Assembly: GCA_039707465.1 (NCBI GenBank)
Contig: CM077645.1
Coordinates: 163,856,003-163,920,002 of the forward strand
Direction of reading: 5' to 3'
DNA from: Rhabdophis nuchalis
Taxonomy: Eukaryota > Chordata > Lepidosauria > Squamata > Natricidae
DNA: 64,000 nt
The position numbers were made by a program, and so were the translations under genes. Below the pieces are notes generated by a model. The model made no database searches. It saw nothing but the letters and a program-made list of their open reading frames with translations, and was not told the DNA's origin. How positions within the stretch are numbered: the first letter of the stretch is position 1; each line of letters begins with the position of its first letter. Positions 34,001 to 43,863 of the stretch are shown piece by piece.

Positions 34001-35439
34001 TCATCGTCCCTTCCCCTCTCCGGCACATGGTTCTTCAGTCGCTCCATGCCAACCACCCAGGCATCGTCCGTATGAAGGCATTGGCCCGGAGCTATGTCTG
34101 GTGGCCCGGCATGGACGCTGAAGTGGCGGAATGGGTGGCCGCCTGCTCCTCCTGCCAATCGTCCCGGCCGGCCCCGCCGGTCTCCCCGCCGAGGGAGTGG
34201 GACGCCCCCAGGTGCCCATGGTCCAGGCTCCACTTGGATTTCGCGGGTCCCTTCCATGGCCAGAATTTCCTCGTGGTGGTGGATGCGTTCTCACGCTGGG
34301 TGGAGGTGATTCTCATGGCTTCCACCACAGCGGAGAGCACGGTGCGTGCCTTGCGCCGTCTGTTCGCGACCCACGGGTTGCCGGACGTCGTTGTGTCCGA
34401 CAACGGACCCCAATTTCAATCCTCCACCTTCTTGGACTTTCTGGCCACCCAAGGGATCCGCCACGCGCCGGTCGCCCCTTATCACCCGGCGTCTAATGGA
34501 CGCGCGGAACGAGCCGTGCGATCAGCCAAGGAAGCCTTGGCTCGTTTGGATAAAGGGGACTGGCAGGCAAGGGTGGCCGCGTACCTTTTGGGACAGCATG
34601 TCACACCTTGCCCAGCCACAGGGAAAAGCCCCGCGGAGCTCTTGATGGGCCGACGCTTGCGGACCACTCTGGACAGACTGCACCCCGATTACGACGGGTT
34701 GCAGAGGGGCAACCTGCAGATTCCCACTCCTCATTTATTTGAAATTGGGGACCTGGTTTGGGCAAGGAACTTTTCAGGGGAGCCGCGATGGATTGCCGCA
34801 ACCATTTTGGACGTAACCGGACCCTGTTCTTACAGAGTCGGCCTTCAGGATGGATCCGAGTGGCGGCGCCACCTGGATCAACTGAGGCGCCGCCTGCCCG
34901 AAACAGCAGTCACCACGCCAGGCCGTTCCTGCCCGTTGGCCCCCGTTGGGCCGTTGTTCTCTGCTCAAGCCGAGCAGTTGTTTGGAACCCCGGAGTCCCT
35001 AGCCGGTCCAGACCTCGTATCGGCGGGAACAGCACGGGGAGACCGCCAGGACCTCACAGCCCAATCTGACTCTCAGCTGGGGGCCTCGCCCATCGGGGAA
35101 CCACCCTACCAGAATAATACTCGCCAGCAAATGCCAACTACCTCAAGCCCGGTCGCCACGCCCCCTCACCCGGAATTGCTAGGGTCGCCATTGCCGCCTA
35201 CGGCGACTCCACCTCCGAGGGCAGGCCGCGATGACGTAGGCGAAGGCTCCATGTCCCACAGGGAGGAGCCTCCTCAAGAACTAAGGCGGTCAGGGCGGAC
35301 CCGACACCGCCCCGCCTATCTGAACGACTACGCGTGCGCATGTACTGTGTTGGACAGAGAACCTAGACACATGCGCACTGACTATGGGGGAAGGAGTATT
35401 GAGTCCCCAAGCCTATGTCCCAGACAGCTCATCTGGTAA
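31093..35439 (+). CDS. Gag-Pol polyprotein of Ty3/Gypsy element, 1448 aa
   Basis: One uninterrupted frame. Gag spans about residues 1-300 with two zinc knuckles, C232-x2-C-x3-H-x4-C244 and C251-x2-C-x4-H-x4-C264, which package RNA. The aspartic protease has D337-S-G. RT (about 470-690) has D558 in the KLDMAQAY motif, but residues 618-621 read Y-F-D-Y where the catalytic box normally has a second aspartate. RNase H keeps D767, E809, D834 and D882. Integrase has H985, H988, C1018, C1021, then D1049, D1103 and E1139 (35 residues apart), and a C-terminal module near 1217-1270; no chromodomain. A proline/serine-rich tail follows. The stop lies 40 bp inside the 3' LTR. The first ATG (31093) is used; no frameshift separates gag and pol. 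The protein would assemble particles and integrate cDNA, but its RT is probably inactive. Confidence 0.95.
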   Translation: MATATMPPFAPFDPMKEQWASFLARFECFLIASDYGELAPARKLSLFLQCGGPELFATARTIAAPAAVHEVPWDDLLGRLRAHYAPAPSRIAHRYAFRQCVQQPQQSVAEFLQKLRATAIPCEFPAGFLEESLLEQFVCGVRDIRLKRRLLSKTVLTLEQAVEEARATELSEISTSDMGRARPPLFPTPRACLVDEIAPLDELEEEDRGDCMRVTGRVLNRAFTPQQKSGNCLGCGGAHQRPECPFKASVCRRCGRKGHLAAVCRAAAPATTPAAASRTVPPGQRGSQKCSGRYQPQPTDCFALAEMPPALSYDQAESRRLSTVVCLEGVGVKMEIDSGSSRSLMSWAHLVKLCPKLRKRDLGPTATILKDYRGSQIPILGLHRVRVDYGPFHGSLPILVVAKPLAALIGLDWFPALGLSVQGVHSMPASSPVDEVIREFNDVFDGSLGMYKGTPVSLNLDPQVAPVRLKARRLPFALKPKVEAELDRLVAQGVLEPVDQAKWETPIVVPIKPDGSVRICADYKSTINLGLQANPYPVPVVQDLLHSLGRGRVFAKLDMAQAYQQLPVDDEAAEAQTIVTHRGAFRCRRLQFGVSVAPGIFQSLMERLLHGLPGVVPYFDYVLIAASSISELAKTLRKVLRVFRGAGLKLKRSKCTFAAPRVEFLGFMIDAQGIHPTPSKVEAIQKAPTPASKTELQAFLGLLNFYAPFIPHKASLAEPLHRLLDRSAAWHWGSREAHAFAAVKAMLTSDAVLVQYHDRLPLTLACDASPFGLGAVLSHVFPDGSEASIAFYSRTMSQTERNYSQIDKEPLAVVSGIKKFHNYLYGRTFSVVTDHKPLLGLLAGDRPTPPILSPRMTRWTEFLAAYDYTLLYRPGKQIGHADALSRCPLPGPDPAPVPALSVLMVAESDLPLSSSAVAAHTRADPVLAQVCRWVLRGWPSGSVAENFRPYKSRQLELSLHCGCLCWGDRVIVPSPLRHMVLQSLHANHPGIVRMKALARSYVWWPGMDAEVAEWVAACSSCQSSRPAPPVSPPREWDAPRCPWSRLHLDFAGPFHGQNFLVVVDAFSRWVEVILMASTTAESTVRALRRLFATHGLPDVVVSDNGPQFQSSTFLDFLATQGIRHAPVAPYHPASNGRAERAVRSAKEALARLDKGDWQARVAAYLLGQHVTPCPATGKSPAELLMGRRLRTTLDRLHPDYDGLQRGNLQIPTPHLFEIGDLVWARNFSGEPRWIAATILDVTGPCSYRVGLQDGSEWRRHLDQLRRRLPETAVTTPGRSCPLAPVGPLFSAQAEQLFGTPESLAGPDLVSAGTARGDRQDLTAQSDSQLGASPIGEPPYQNNTRQQMPTTSSPVATPPHPELLGSPLPPTATPPPRAGRDDVGEGSMSHREEPPQELRRSGRTRHRPAYLNDYACACTVLDREPRHMRTDYGGRSIESPSLCPRQLIW
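35386..35396 (+). promoter_or_regulatory. Polypurine tract
   Basis: GGGGGAAGGAG, three bases before the 3' LTR and inside the last codons of the ORF. It primes plus-strand DNA synthesis. Confidence 0.85.
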
Positions 35440-35695
35440 CCTATGAGTCACCGCATTCCGGAGCTGAGCCAGCAGCTGCAGTGATTAACAGAGACAAGCT
35501 GTCTGGAATCTGTCTGGAAAGGAGTTACAATGTTGCAATTGCATTGCTAGGAGTTTCCTGCCTGGTAACTCTATATAAGAGGTTGCCAGAGAAGAAACCT
35601 TGCCAGTTGAATCTTGTGTGTGTTGTAAATAGTGTGAATAAACGTTCCTGTTGTTTTGACCATGCCTGAGTCGGAATCCTTTGTCTGATCTAACA
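35400..35695 (+). repeat. 3' LTR
   Basis: 296 bp, 294 identical to the 5' LTR. Its first 40 bp also encode the C-terminal residues and stop of gag-pol. Confidence 0.97.
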
Positions 35696-36535
35696 GCTAA
35701 ATTGAGACCTTTTAGCTACATTTACTCCCACATGTTTATACTTTCTGTCCTTCCCCATCCACTGGTCAATGTACCATGCAGTCCTATGAATAATACTGGA
35801 GAATTTCAAACCTTATGCGCTGTTTTGTGACAGTTGATGCTTCCCAAGGGATCTTCCCAAAGAATAAACAAACAAAAATGCACACAATGCTGAGATTTTC
35901 TAGCCTAGCAATTCCAGCAGAGTCCAATCTTGGAGATACTTACTCCCTAATAAACACGAGCGTGTGTTGCATTCTCCTGCGCACACATGTACTTATACAA
36001 TTTGTTAGCAGCCACATTCTAGGAGAGAGCAAGGTCAGGACAAAGTACCACGCTGAGTGGGAGTACCCCCAAGTTACATATCCCTGGCAAACACAATGTG
36101 AGTCAGAGAGTAGGCGGCCAGAGCATGTGAAAATTGCTACAGAGCTCTCCGTGTCTCTAGCTCTAAGAACTTGCTGCAGTATCATCTTTCATAATACCGA
36201 GGATGGGAAACGCAAAATGATATGCATGCGAAGGGCATTTCAGATTATTTTTCCTACAGTTGACAGTGCTGGGTTTATTCGACATATGTGCCTGGAATAT
36301 GCAGACTGCTCATTTTGCAGATCGCCTGTCAGCAACTGCTATGGGCTAAGCATTTAAGTAGTTGCAATGTGGCTAATGGCTTCTGTGCCCAATGCTTAAT
36401 GTGTTTTAGACACAATGAACGCATTACAGCTGCAGTTTCTAAAGAGCTTATTGGAAACTAGAGAGCCCTGAATCTGGCCATATTCAGGAATCCCGCTAGC
36501 TTTAGATTTGCCACTTGCCTTCCCTTTATTTAACA
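35696..36535. other. Low-repeat unique DNA
   Basis: No transposon recognised. A 180-codon open frame (35815-36357) has no recognisable domain and is probably chance. Confidence 0.45.
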
Positions 36536-36595
36536 ACTATATTTGCTGACTGAAAACTCTGACAGACTATATTTGCTGACTGAAAACTCTGACAG
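36536..36595. repeat. Two-copy 30-bp tandem repeat
   Basis: Two identical units starting ACTATATTTGCTGACTGAAA, in otherwise unique DNA. Confidence 0.95.
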
Positions 36596-37047
36596 AAGCG
36601 TTGTACTTTTGTTATCTGCTTTTTTAAAAAATGGGCCTGAACTAATAATTTAGAGCCTAAAATAATAGGAATGAGAATGAAATTCAAGCCCCAGAAAACA
36701 AATGTTTCCAATGAGCTGTATTTGATGTTTGAAGGCTTTTAATGTAGGAAATAATTCTAAATTGCACATATCGATGCAATCCAGAGGGAAGTGTTGGCTT
36801 TATTTCATGTACTGGGAATGGTTTAGGTCTGAAATTATCTGCCTAGCTTTGGTGAAAAGTCTAATTATTTTATTTACTGTAAAACTATCTATAAAGAAAT
36901 ATGCCAGAGAGTCTTGTCCTTCTCCTGTTGGCCATTATGGTAAGTTTGCAAATTTTCTGTTGTGGTCATTGAGCAATAAAAGATTGCATGATATTCATAC
37001 TGCAGTATAATGAATCTACTCCTCTACCATTGATAGAAATTAATGAA

Positions 37048-37087
37048 AAATACCAGTGGTGCTATACTTATAGCACCACTGGTATTT
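37048..37087. repeat. Perfect palindrome, 19-bp arms
   Basis: AAATACCAGTGGTGCTATA, a 2-nt spacer, and its exact inverse complement. It sits at the tail end of the SINE at 37090. Confidence 0.95.
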
Positions 37088-37089
37088 CC

Positions 37090-37425
37090 CTCACTCATAT
37101 GTGCCAGTTGTTCCTGACTCTAGGGGGTGGTACTCATCTCCGTTTTAAAGCCGAAGAGCCAGTGTTGTCCAAAAACATCTCCGTGGTCATGTGGCCGACA
37201 TGACTAAATGCCAAAGGTGCATAGAACACTGTTACCTTCCCACCAAAGGTGGTCCTATTTTTCTACTTGCATTTTTATGTCTTTTTGAACTTCTAGGTTA
37301 GCAGAAGCTGTAACAAGTAATGGAAGCTCACTCCATTATGTGGTGCTAGGGATTCAAACCGCCAAACTGCCCACCTTTCTGATTGACAAGCTCAGTGTCT
37401 TAGCCACTGAGCCACCATGTCCCTT
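37090..37425 (-). mobile_element. tRNA-derived SINE, family C, near full length
   Basis: Reverse orientation. The tRNA-like head at 37425 (GTGGCTCAGTGGCTAAGACA on the minus strand) has a B box resembling GGTTTGAATCC. The body includes GTGGCCGACATGACTAAATG, and the tail has GTTCCTGACTCTAGGGGGTG. Confidence 0.88.
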
Positions 37426-37430
37426 GATAC

Positions 37431-37885
37431 TTACTTAAGAACACCAAAATGTACATTTAAATCAGCCTCAAGGACAGCAGAATGCTACAAAAGTTTGTGG
37501 GTGGAGGGAGCCAGTTTTCCAAAAGCCATATAAAAGTTTCTAATTAAATGGCACCAAGTTGCATATTTTTTCATCCTCCAACATTGATTTCACACCAAAG
37601 CACAAAAGATTGCCTAGAATCATCTAAAAGAAAGAGAAATGCTAATTAACTCTTCATCTGCTTCCTGCTTTTCCTCTCAAAGCAGGTCCTCTCAGCTGCT
37701 TTTCTCCCCTTTAGGAACAGAGTTAAACATATTTTCAACCTTGTTCTTCCATCCAAACATTGAGACTAATTTTGTTTGTAGAAGTTTGACGTACTATTTT
37801 GGTAGATTCTTAGGGAATCCTTGAAGAACATGCCAACAACCTAAAAATAGCTGTAGTAAAAGATTTCTCTGCCACAAAAACTAAA
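37431..37885. other. Unique DNA
   Basis: Nothing recognised. Confidence 0.4.
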
Positions 37886-37889
37886 ACCT

Positions 37890-38135
37890 AAGGGGTGGTG
37901 CAGTGGTCTAGAAGTGGAACTCTCACCTCACAATCAGCAGGCTGTGAGTTCGAACCTAGGTAGAGGCAGATATTTCTCTCTCTAAGCACAATAAGAATAT
38001 ATCTGCTGAGCAAAACCCCCATTGGTGACAGGAAGGGCATCCAGCCAGTAAATACTCTGCTAGCTCCATTCAGTTGCCCAGACTACACCCCGTAAGTGAT
38101 TATGGGGTTGTTAAAAGAAGAGGATGATGAAAAAG
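37890..38135 (+). mobile_element. tRNA-derived SINE, family D (RTE-like tail)
   Basis: Head GGGGTGGTGCAGTGGTCTAG, B box GTGAGTTCGAACC, middle GACAGGAAGGGCATCCAGCC, tail GTAAGTGATTATGGGGTTGT followed by AGAGGATGATGAAAA. The ATGATG-type tail suggests mobilisation by an RTE-clade LINE. Confidence 0.75.
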
Positions 38136-39550
38136 TAAAACCTAAACCAAGAAAAACTTTTAGCTTTTGAAAGACATATTGCAACATTCTGCTGTGTAAT
38201 TTCCAGTTTATTTCGTATCCTATACACTCCTATTCAATTCCTTTATCTACATCAGAGCAAGCACACATACCAATTTTTTGGCTACAATATATACATAAAT
38301 TATTAAATATCATAAGACCTGAAAACAGTTAATTGGCAAAATAAGATAAAAGTTAGGCAAAGCCATGGAGAGGGCAAGACATGAAAAATAGGCAAGAATT
38401 TGCATTCCTATCAGTCAAAGGCACAGAACTTTCCAGAGCCACTGGAAACAGTACTGTGGATAATTAGCATGGATATCCCAAAATGAGTGGCCCTTTAGTT
38501 ATTCCAATTTCAAACCTTTTATATAGAAAGCCCTAACAGGAGAGAGATAGAAAGAAGGACACTGGGCCATCCTTCCTCTGTTCTGCCTCATGAAATAAAA
38601 ATGAAGTAAAGGAAAGGAAGTAAAATGAAGTGAAAGAATACCATGAACAGAAATGATGCATCCAATCATGAATAAGAGAAAAACATAAAACCCACAACAG
38701 CAACTTTGTTAATGCCAGACAAAGTACTGATAAATTCTAGCCGGAGCCCTGAGCCATCACAAACTGGCATTATTCTGCCTGGCTTTTTTGATAACTGCCT
38801 CTAAGAACTGAGGAAAATTACCTCATCACCCTTTCTGCATGCTGTGAAGATGGAGGGAGAACATTACAATGACGAGACATCACAGAAGGGAGCAAAATCC
38901 TATTAATGATGTGCCTGGAAGTTTCAAGAATCCGTGGCTCCTTTTAGTGTCTTGGATTTTGGGGAGTGAGGACAAGAATTGCTGCTCTTGCTCTGGGAAG
39001 CTTCACAATTACATTGATAAGGTAACACTTTCATAAAGCCAATTAGAGAGAAAGCAACATTTTCTTGCTTTTACTCGGCGGCCTTTTGGGAAGCAGGAAA
39101 AGGACCCATGTGCTGTCAGGACTCTTGGCGGGGGGAAAGGTAATAGGCAGGGAAAGAAGCTTAAGTTTCATCTGGACCTCTTTAATATTACCGAAGCCAT
39201 TTGACGGGGAAATTCAGTTTAACCTTTTATGTAATGGAGCCAGCTCAATAATGCAGCTTAAGATAAGTGGGCATATTCACTCTTGTGGAAATAGCCTTTC
39301 AAATAGTTTTTGCAGATGAAATTTCTTTTAACTAGGTTCAGAGGAAAATGAAAAAAAAAAGGGAAATGATCTTCATCTGGGGGAAAAAAACTGGACATAT
39401 TTTTAAATGTAAATTATGATTATCCATTTTTAATTTGTGGTCATGAGCAAGAAACACTTCTGTGCTTATGTTAGAGAATAATAATCCAAATATAGATGAA
39501 ATTTGTAAGAAGACTGCATAGTCTAACCCATTTTCTCACAACTATTGGCA
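38136..39550. other. Low-repeat unique DNA, possible conserved non-coding segment
   Basis: No transposon recognised. The 38740-39320 part has balanced composition and homeodomain-like ATTA cores (for example CCAATTAGAGAG at about 39041), as vertebrate enhancers often do. This is a weak guess. Confidence 0.3.
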
Positions 39551-39556
39551 GTAAGT

Positions 39557-40520
39557 AATAGCACTTAGACTTACCAATCACTTCACAGTGCTTTACAGTC
39601 CTTTCTAAGTGGTTTACAGAGTCAGCATATTGCCATCAACAATCTGGGTCCTTCCCAAAATACCAAACTCACACTAGCAACAGCATTTAAAGAAAATATT
39701 TACAAAATGGTATACAGATGGTACCTGGCCCCAGCAAGGATCTCCAAAATGTTTCCTGCTACATCTAACAAATGTTGGAAGTGTGACTCTGCCAGGGGCA
39801 CCTTCTTCTACCAGTGGTGGACCTGCCCAAAGGTTAAATGGTATTGGACTACTATTAAAAATTGGTTGCTAAAAATTATAGGATTTGACTTTCAATTGGA
39901 CCCAGTTACATTTCTCTTGGGGATAAAATCAAAAGAAGTACCTAAAGATGCTTGGTACTTATTAATACACATCACCACAGTGGCACGTATAACATGGAAA
40001 TCAAGGGAAATCCTGACGGACCAACAGGTCCTGGATAAGATACTACGATGTGCAGAAGTGGACAGGATGACATATATTCTTAAAGGGAAAAATGAATCAC
40101 TTTTTAATAAAAGTTGGGATTTCTGGTATTTATGGCTGTGAAACAGAGTATCAGATTTTAATGGGAGTAGCGGTTAAGATTCGGCTTATAAAAATAGTTA
40201 TTGCAATGACTGTTTTTGAATCTTTACATAAATTTTGTTCGTATTATAAGTGTAGGGGAAATATTGAGAACTATGGATTTATACAATGACTGTAGGATGT
40301 ACAAGATTTATCATCTTGGGATGAACTAGACTAAGAGTTTTTTAAATAACAAAAACTAGACGTTTTGTTATTTAAAAAAACAACCAATCTGGGTCCTCAT
40401 TTTACTCACCTCGGAAGAATGGAAGGCCAAGTCAACTTTGAGCCGGTGAGAATCAAACTGCTGGCAGTCAGCAGAATTAGCTGCAATACTGCATTTTAAC
40501 CACTGCACCACCATGGCTCT
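39557..40520 (-). mobile_element. tRNA-derived SINE, family A, split by L1
   Basis: Reverse-oriented SINE: tail half at 39557-39652 (AATAGCACTTAGACTTACC) and head half at 40382-40520 (GGTGCAGTGGTTAAAATGC on the minus strand). The two halves join at the duplicated CAATCTGGGTCC phrase. Confidence 0.9.
39653..40381 (+). pseudogene. 5'-truncated L1 insertion, ORF2 C-terminus
   Basis: The frame 39707-40141 encodes the region after the L1 RT domain: RWYLAPARISKMF, a cysteine motif CWKCDSARGTFFYQWWTC that corresponds to the L1 ORF2 C-terminal cysteine-rich segment, then FLLGIKS and ARITWKSREILTDQQVL, stopping at 40141. A 3' UTR follows and ends in TTATTTAAAAAAA. It is flanked by 14-15 bp duplications, AACAATCTGGGTCC (39638-39651) and AACCAATCTGGGTCC (40382-40396), differing by one base insertion. 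The endonuclease and RT are absent, so it is dead on arrival. Confidence 0.88.
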
Positions 40521-40525
40521 TTTTA

Positions 40526-41099
40526 CATGACATTTGATGGGGAAATTTTAGAACTGTCTCAGAAAACAGTAGCAGTTGCAATCAGACCACTCTTAGCTGC
40601 TTCAATGAGTACAGTTCCTGTGATTAGGTCATCTTCAACACTCCATCATAATGGCTTGAATGGAGGATGAATAGAAACAAATGTCACATTTTGTTCACAC
40701 TATCAGCAAATTGCGATCCACTCCTAGGACTGCCAGAACTTTTCCACATATCAATCAACTTAAACGGAATGGTTATTATTTTTCAATATCTCAGATTGCA
40801 TGACCTTTTCATTTATTTCCCTCTTTCATCTATGCATTGTCACAACATACTTCACACAATAATTTCTCAGTTTCTTTAATTAATCCTCCCACAATTTATA
40901 ATATTAATTAGCTTTTCTCTGACTGACTGTCTCCTGTTGGGATCTAGCACTCATGTTTCAGGTCAACATTTCATTGTATCATTTGGCATATTTACTTATT
41001 AATTTACTTTAAACAGATTTCATTTCTTTCGTGTTTATAAAGGCTGTAGAACAGTACTGTTTCCACACTTTACAAAGTTTTATGTGAACAACAACATAA
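40526..41099. other. AT-rich unique DNA
   Basis: Nothing recognised. Confidence 0.4.
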
Positions 41100-41405
41100 A
41101 AGATCAACAGCCAAGAAGCCAAATCATTCTAGACAAATAATAATCACGGGCACTAACAGCACACTGATCCCCATGCCTACAAAGATATCCACATCCCATG
41201 AGCCTCTCCAAAACCTTCCAACCTAATCTCAACAGGAATGATGTTCTAAAGGGCAGGCCCATCAACAGAAAAAGCCCATTCCCTGGATCCCACAAGGTGA
41301 CATTCTTTGACTGATGGGACCACAACATGCCCCTCCTATTGTATCTTTGGGGTAGAAACAAAATAAAGGAAACGGTTCCATAAATAACCTTGTCATATGC
41401 CATGT
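41100..41405 (-). mobile_element. Old LINE 3' ORF2 remnant (CR1/L2 group)
   Basis: Minus reading gives GTGGGATCCAGGGAATGGGC and CCTGCCCTTTAGAACATCA, which matches the usual 'activity/AAPxLWN' C-terminal tail of this LINE group. Diverged; edges uncertain. Confidence 0.5.
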
Positions 41406-41410
41406 AGTTA

Positions 41411-41958
41411 GTGATTTAGTGAAACTAAAACTATCTTTTCAGAAACAGATACATTGCACATTTCCAAAACACAGTTCTTAATATCGGAAATTATGTTACT
41501 TTTCCAATTTACCACCATATTTTTTTTTTGCTAGCCCCCCCCCCCCAACTATGCCTAATGTAACCACAATTATTAAAAAAAAAGTAAATCACAAAACAAA
41601 TTATGTGGATCAATTAATACCACCCTTCTTTTTTTTTAACATTTCCAACAAAGAAAATTTGGAATTATTCTTGGGAAGTCCAATAAACTTGAAATGGAAT
41701 TTTTTGTTGCTTCTTAATCTCAAATCTGTTGCTAACAGCTCAGCATTTTAAGAACTTGCAACTGTTGATGCAATGATATTGGATAATTCAGTTTTTTAGT
41801 CCATAGATTCCAATGACATTGACTTTAAAATATTTCTTAACTTTTGATATGTATATGTTGCAGATTTAATTACAGTTGTGGGTTCTATCAAATAAGGCAT
41901 CTTTGAATTAGCCAAAGTGTATGGACCATATCAATCCATTACAATTTGTTTAAGTATC
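41411..41958. other. AT-rich unique DNA
   Basis: Contains a C run at 41537-41547; otherwise nothing. Confidence 0.4.
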
Positions 41959-42120
41959 AATTTGGTGTAATGTTAAGGCATCACAGTAGAAACTAGGAGA
42001 CTGTGAATTTTAGTCTCACTTTAGTCACAAAGCCAGATAGGTAATTTTGAGCCAGTCGCTCTCTAGGAAACAGGCAATGGCAAACCATTGGACATGATTG
42101 AACAAAAGCAAATAAAATTG
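41959..42120 (+). mobile_element. tRNA-derived SINE with Bov-B-like tail, family B
   Basis: Contains TTTGGTGTAATGTTAAGGCA, GGAGACTGTGAATTTTAGTC and GCAATGGCAAACCATTGGAC. Diverged. Confidence 0.7.
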
Positions 42121-42430
42121 AAAATATTGCCATTGTTGTGAATTAAGAATTTTATTTGATGCTGAGAAAAATCTTTAATATAATATTTATAAATCAAATT
42201 ATTTAAACTGCCTATCTCAGATGTCACTTATAAAATCCAATAAAACATTTTGCTACTTATTTTTTTAAAGAATTCTTCAAAAGAGATAATCAAACTATAC
42301 CCCAACAGAGTCCAAAGATTTCTTGCACTTCACGGTCCTATAAACAGAATATTTTTCTCTTATATAGTACATTGATCCAAGAACTATTGGGTTCTCACAT
42401 TAATGAAAATAAAACTTCTTGCAACTTTCT

Positions 42431-43114
42431 GACAAAGTCAATCGGGAAACCAGACTTAACAACCATGTTACTAATTTAGCAACTGCAGTTAAGTGAAGTG
42501 ATTCACTTACCTGTATTTTTCGGACTATAAGACACACCGGAGTATAAGATGCAGCATGATTTTGAAGAGGTAAATTTTTTAAAAAAGATTTTGCACTCTG
42601 CATGCCTCCAAAACCATCTGCAGGCCTCGTTTTTTGCAAAAAAAAAAAAAAAAAAGGGGGGGTGTCATGCAAAGTTTTGGGAAGCTTGTACAGAACTTCT
42701 GGGGGCTCGGGGGGGGGCAACCAAAAATGAGCAAAAAACAGCCCATTTTTTTGTAAAAAAGAAAGGGCACACAGAGGTTTGGGAGGCTTGTAGAGTGCTC
42801 CTGGGACTGGGAGGGGAGGCAAAAAAGAGCAAAAATAGGCCATTTTTTCCTCATTTTTGCCCTCCCTAGCCCCCAAGAGCACTTTGCAAGCCTCTCAAGC
42901 CATCCATTTTTGCAAAGGGATCCCCATCAGTAGGCCAAAAATGCTATATTCTGTATGTAAGACACACCCAGATTTTCTTGGGGAAAAGGTGCATCTTATA
43001 CTCCGAAAAATATGGTAATAGATGTCTCAAGAAAGTCTTATGAGGTAAAACTCACTTAACAAATTTCTCACTTAGCAACATAAATTTTGGGCTCAATTGT
43101 TGAGGACTGCATGT
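42431..43114. mobile_element. Dispersed DNA-transposon-like repeat, split by a MITE
   Basis: The left part has CAGACTTAACAACCATGTTA. The right part has ACTCACTTAACAAATTTCTC, TTTTGGGCTCAATTG and the end GAGGACTGCATGTA. Same family as 6115-6784. Confidence 0.6.
42510..43015. mobile_element. TA-flanked MITE nested in another repeat
   Basis: Inverted ends CCTGTATTTTTCGGACTATA and TATACTCCGAAAAATATGG, bordered by TA at 42508-42509 and 43016-43017. The interior has A, G and C runs. Open frames of 91-160 codons on both strands are artefacts. Confidence 0.78.
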
Positions 43115-43863
43115 ATTTTTTAATCAAAGATTGAGTGTCACATAGCATTCAACTTAAATTATAAAACTGTATATTTTAAAACAGATAATACTTAGTGAAA
43201 GATGACTACATAAGATGAAGACAACTTGTCAAATACACGTTTAATTTTTTTGCTTTAGATGATTTATTTAATCTATTTTCAAAATACTTTATTTTCTGAA
43301 TAGTTTTTCCTTTTGTCTATTTACATGTAAGTTTATTATTTCTTGTTTGACTGCAGTGAGCACGAATATAGTGAATTAATTGCTCTCATGGGGTGTTTTA
43401 GAAGGTAAGATTAGCAATGCTGGATTAAGCCTAGCTTTATTTACTGTACATTTATGTTTTTACTATGGTCAATCAGATCCCTCTAGCATGTTCACAGTTT
43501 TAAATTCCATAAAGAAATCTAACAAGTTAATTGCATCTTTTGGGAAGAATTTCTTTTATCTGTTGTAAATCTTCTTCCAATCAGATACAAGGGGGAGGAA
43601 AACTCCCTGTTCACTTTGTTCATGTCATACTTCCCCCTCCCCTTTTTTGGGGGGGGAACGGGACTTAATAGATACCTTCACTTTGGATATACTATGACCT
43701 ATATAAATACTTTTCCTGGTTAGTTATATGTAATGCTGAACCCCAACAGCATATATGTGGTTAGAGATTTTTGTCCCAACATAAATTCCACAAAAATTGG
43801 ATGATTCACTTGTTTAAATAAATCTTTTTAGATTCCTTCACAATTTTGATTTTTACCTTTTAA
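43115..43863. other. AT-rich unique DNA
   Basis: Nothing recognised apart from a G run at 43649-43656. Confidence 0.4.

Larger units (their letters stand above)
30703..35695 (+). mobile_element. Complete Ty3/Gypsy LTR retrotransposon (Mag-like)
   Basis: Two 296-bp LTRs, a primer-binding site, one gag-pol ORF and a polypurine tract are all in place. Domain order protease, RT, RNase H, integrase identifies Ty3/Gypsy. The two-knuckle Gag, K02A2.6-like protein style and tRNA-Ser-type primer site place it near the Mag lineage. The LTRs differ at 2 of 296 sites, so it inserted recently. No env-like ORF follows pol. The expected 4-6 bp target duplication is absent (AATGT before, GCTAA after), and the RT active site carries a substitution. 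GC content and CpG density are far above the AT-rich flanks. Confidence 0.96.

Noticed and set aside
31097..35069. Many antisense and alternate-frame ORFs of 60-152 codons across the Gypsy element
   Set aside because: They overlap a single well-supported gag-pol frame, show no domains, and are expected in high-GC coding DNA.
35440..35669. Possible env or accessory gene after pol
   Set aside because: The stop lies in the 3' LTR and only LTR sequence follows. The 84-codon LTR frames (also at 30718) have no signal peptide or membrane segment.
35815..36357. 180-codon open frame in unique DNA
   Set aside because: No recognisable domain or splice context; cysteine/serine-rich composition looks like chance. 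Kept only as a note.
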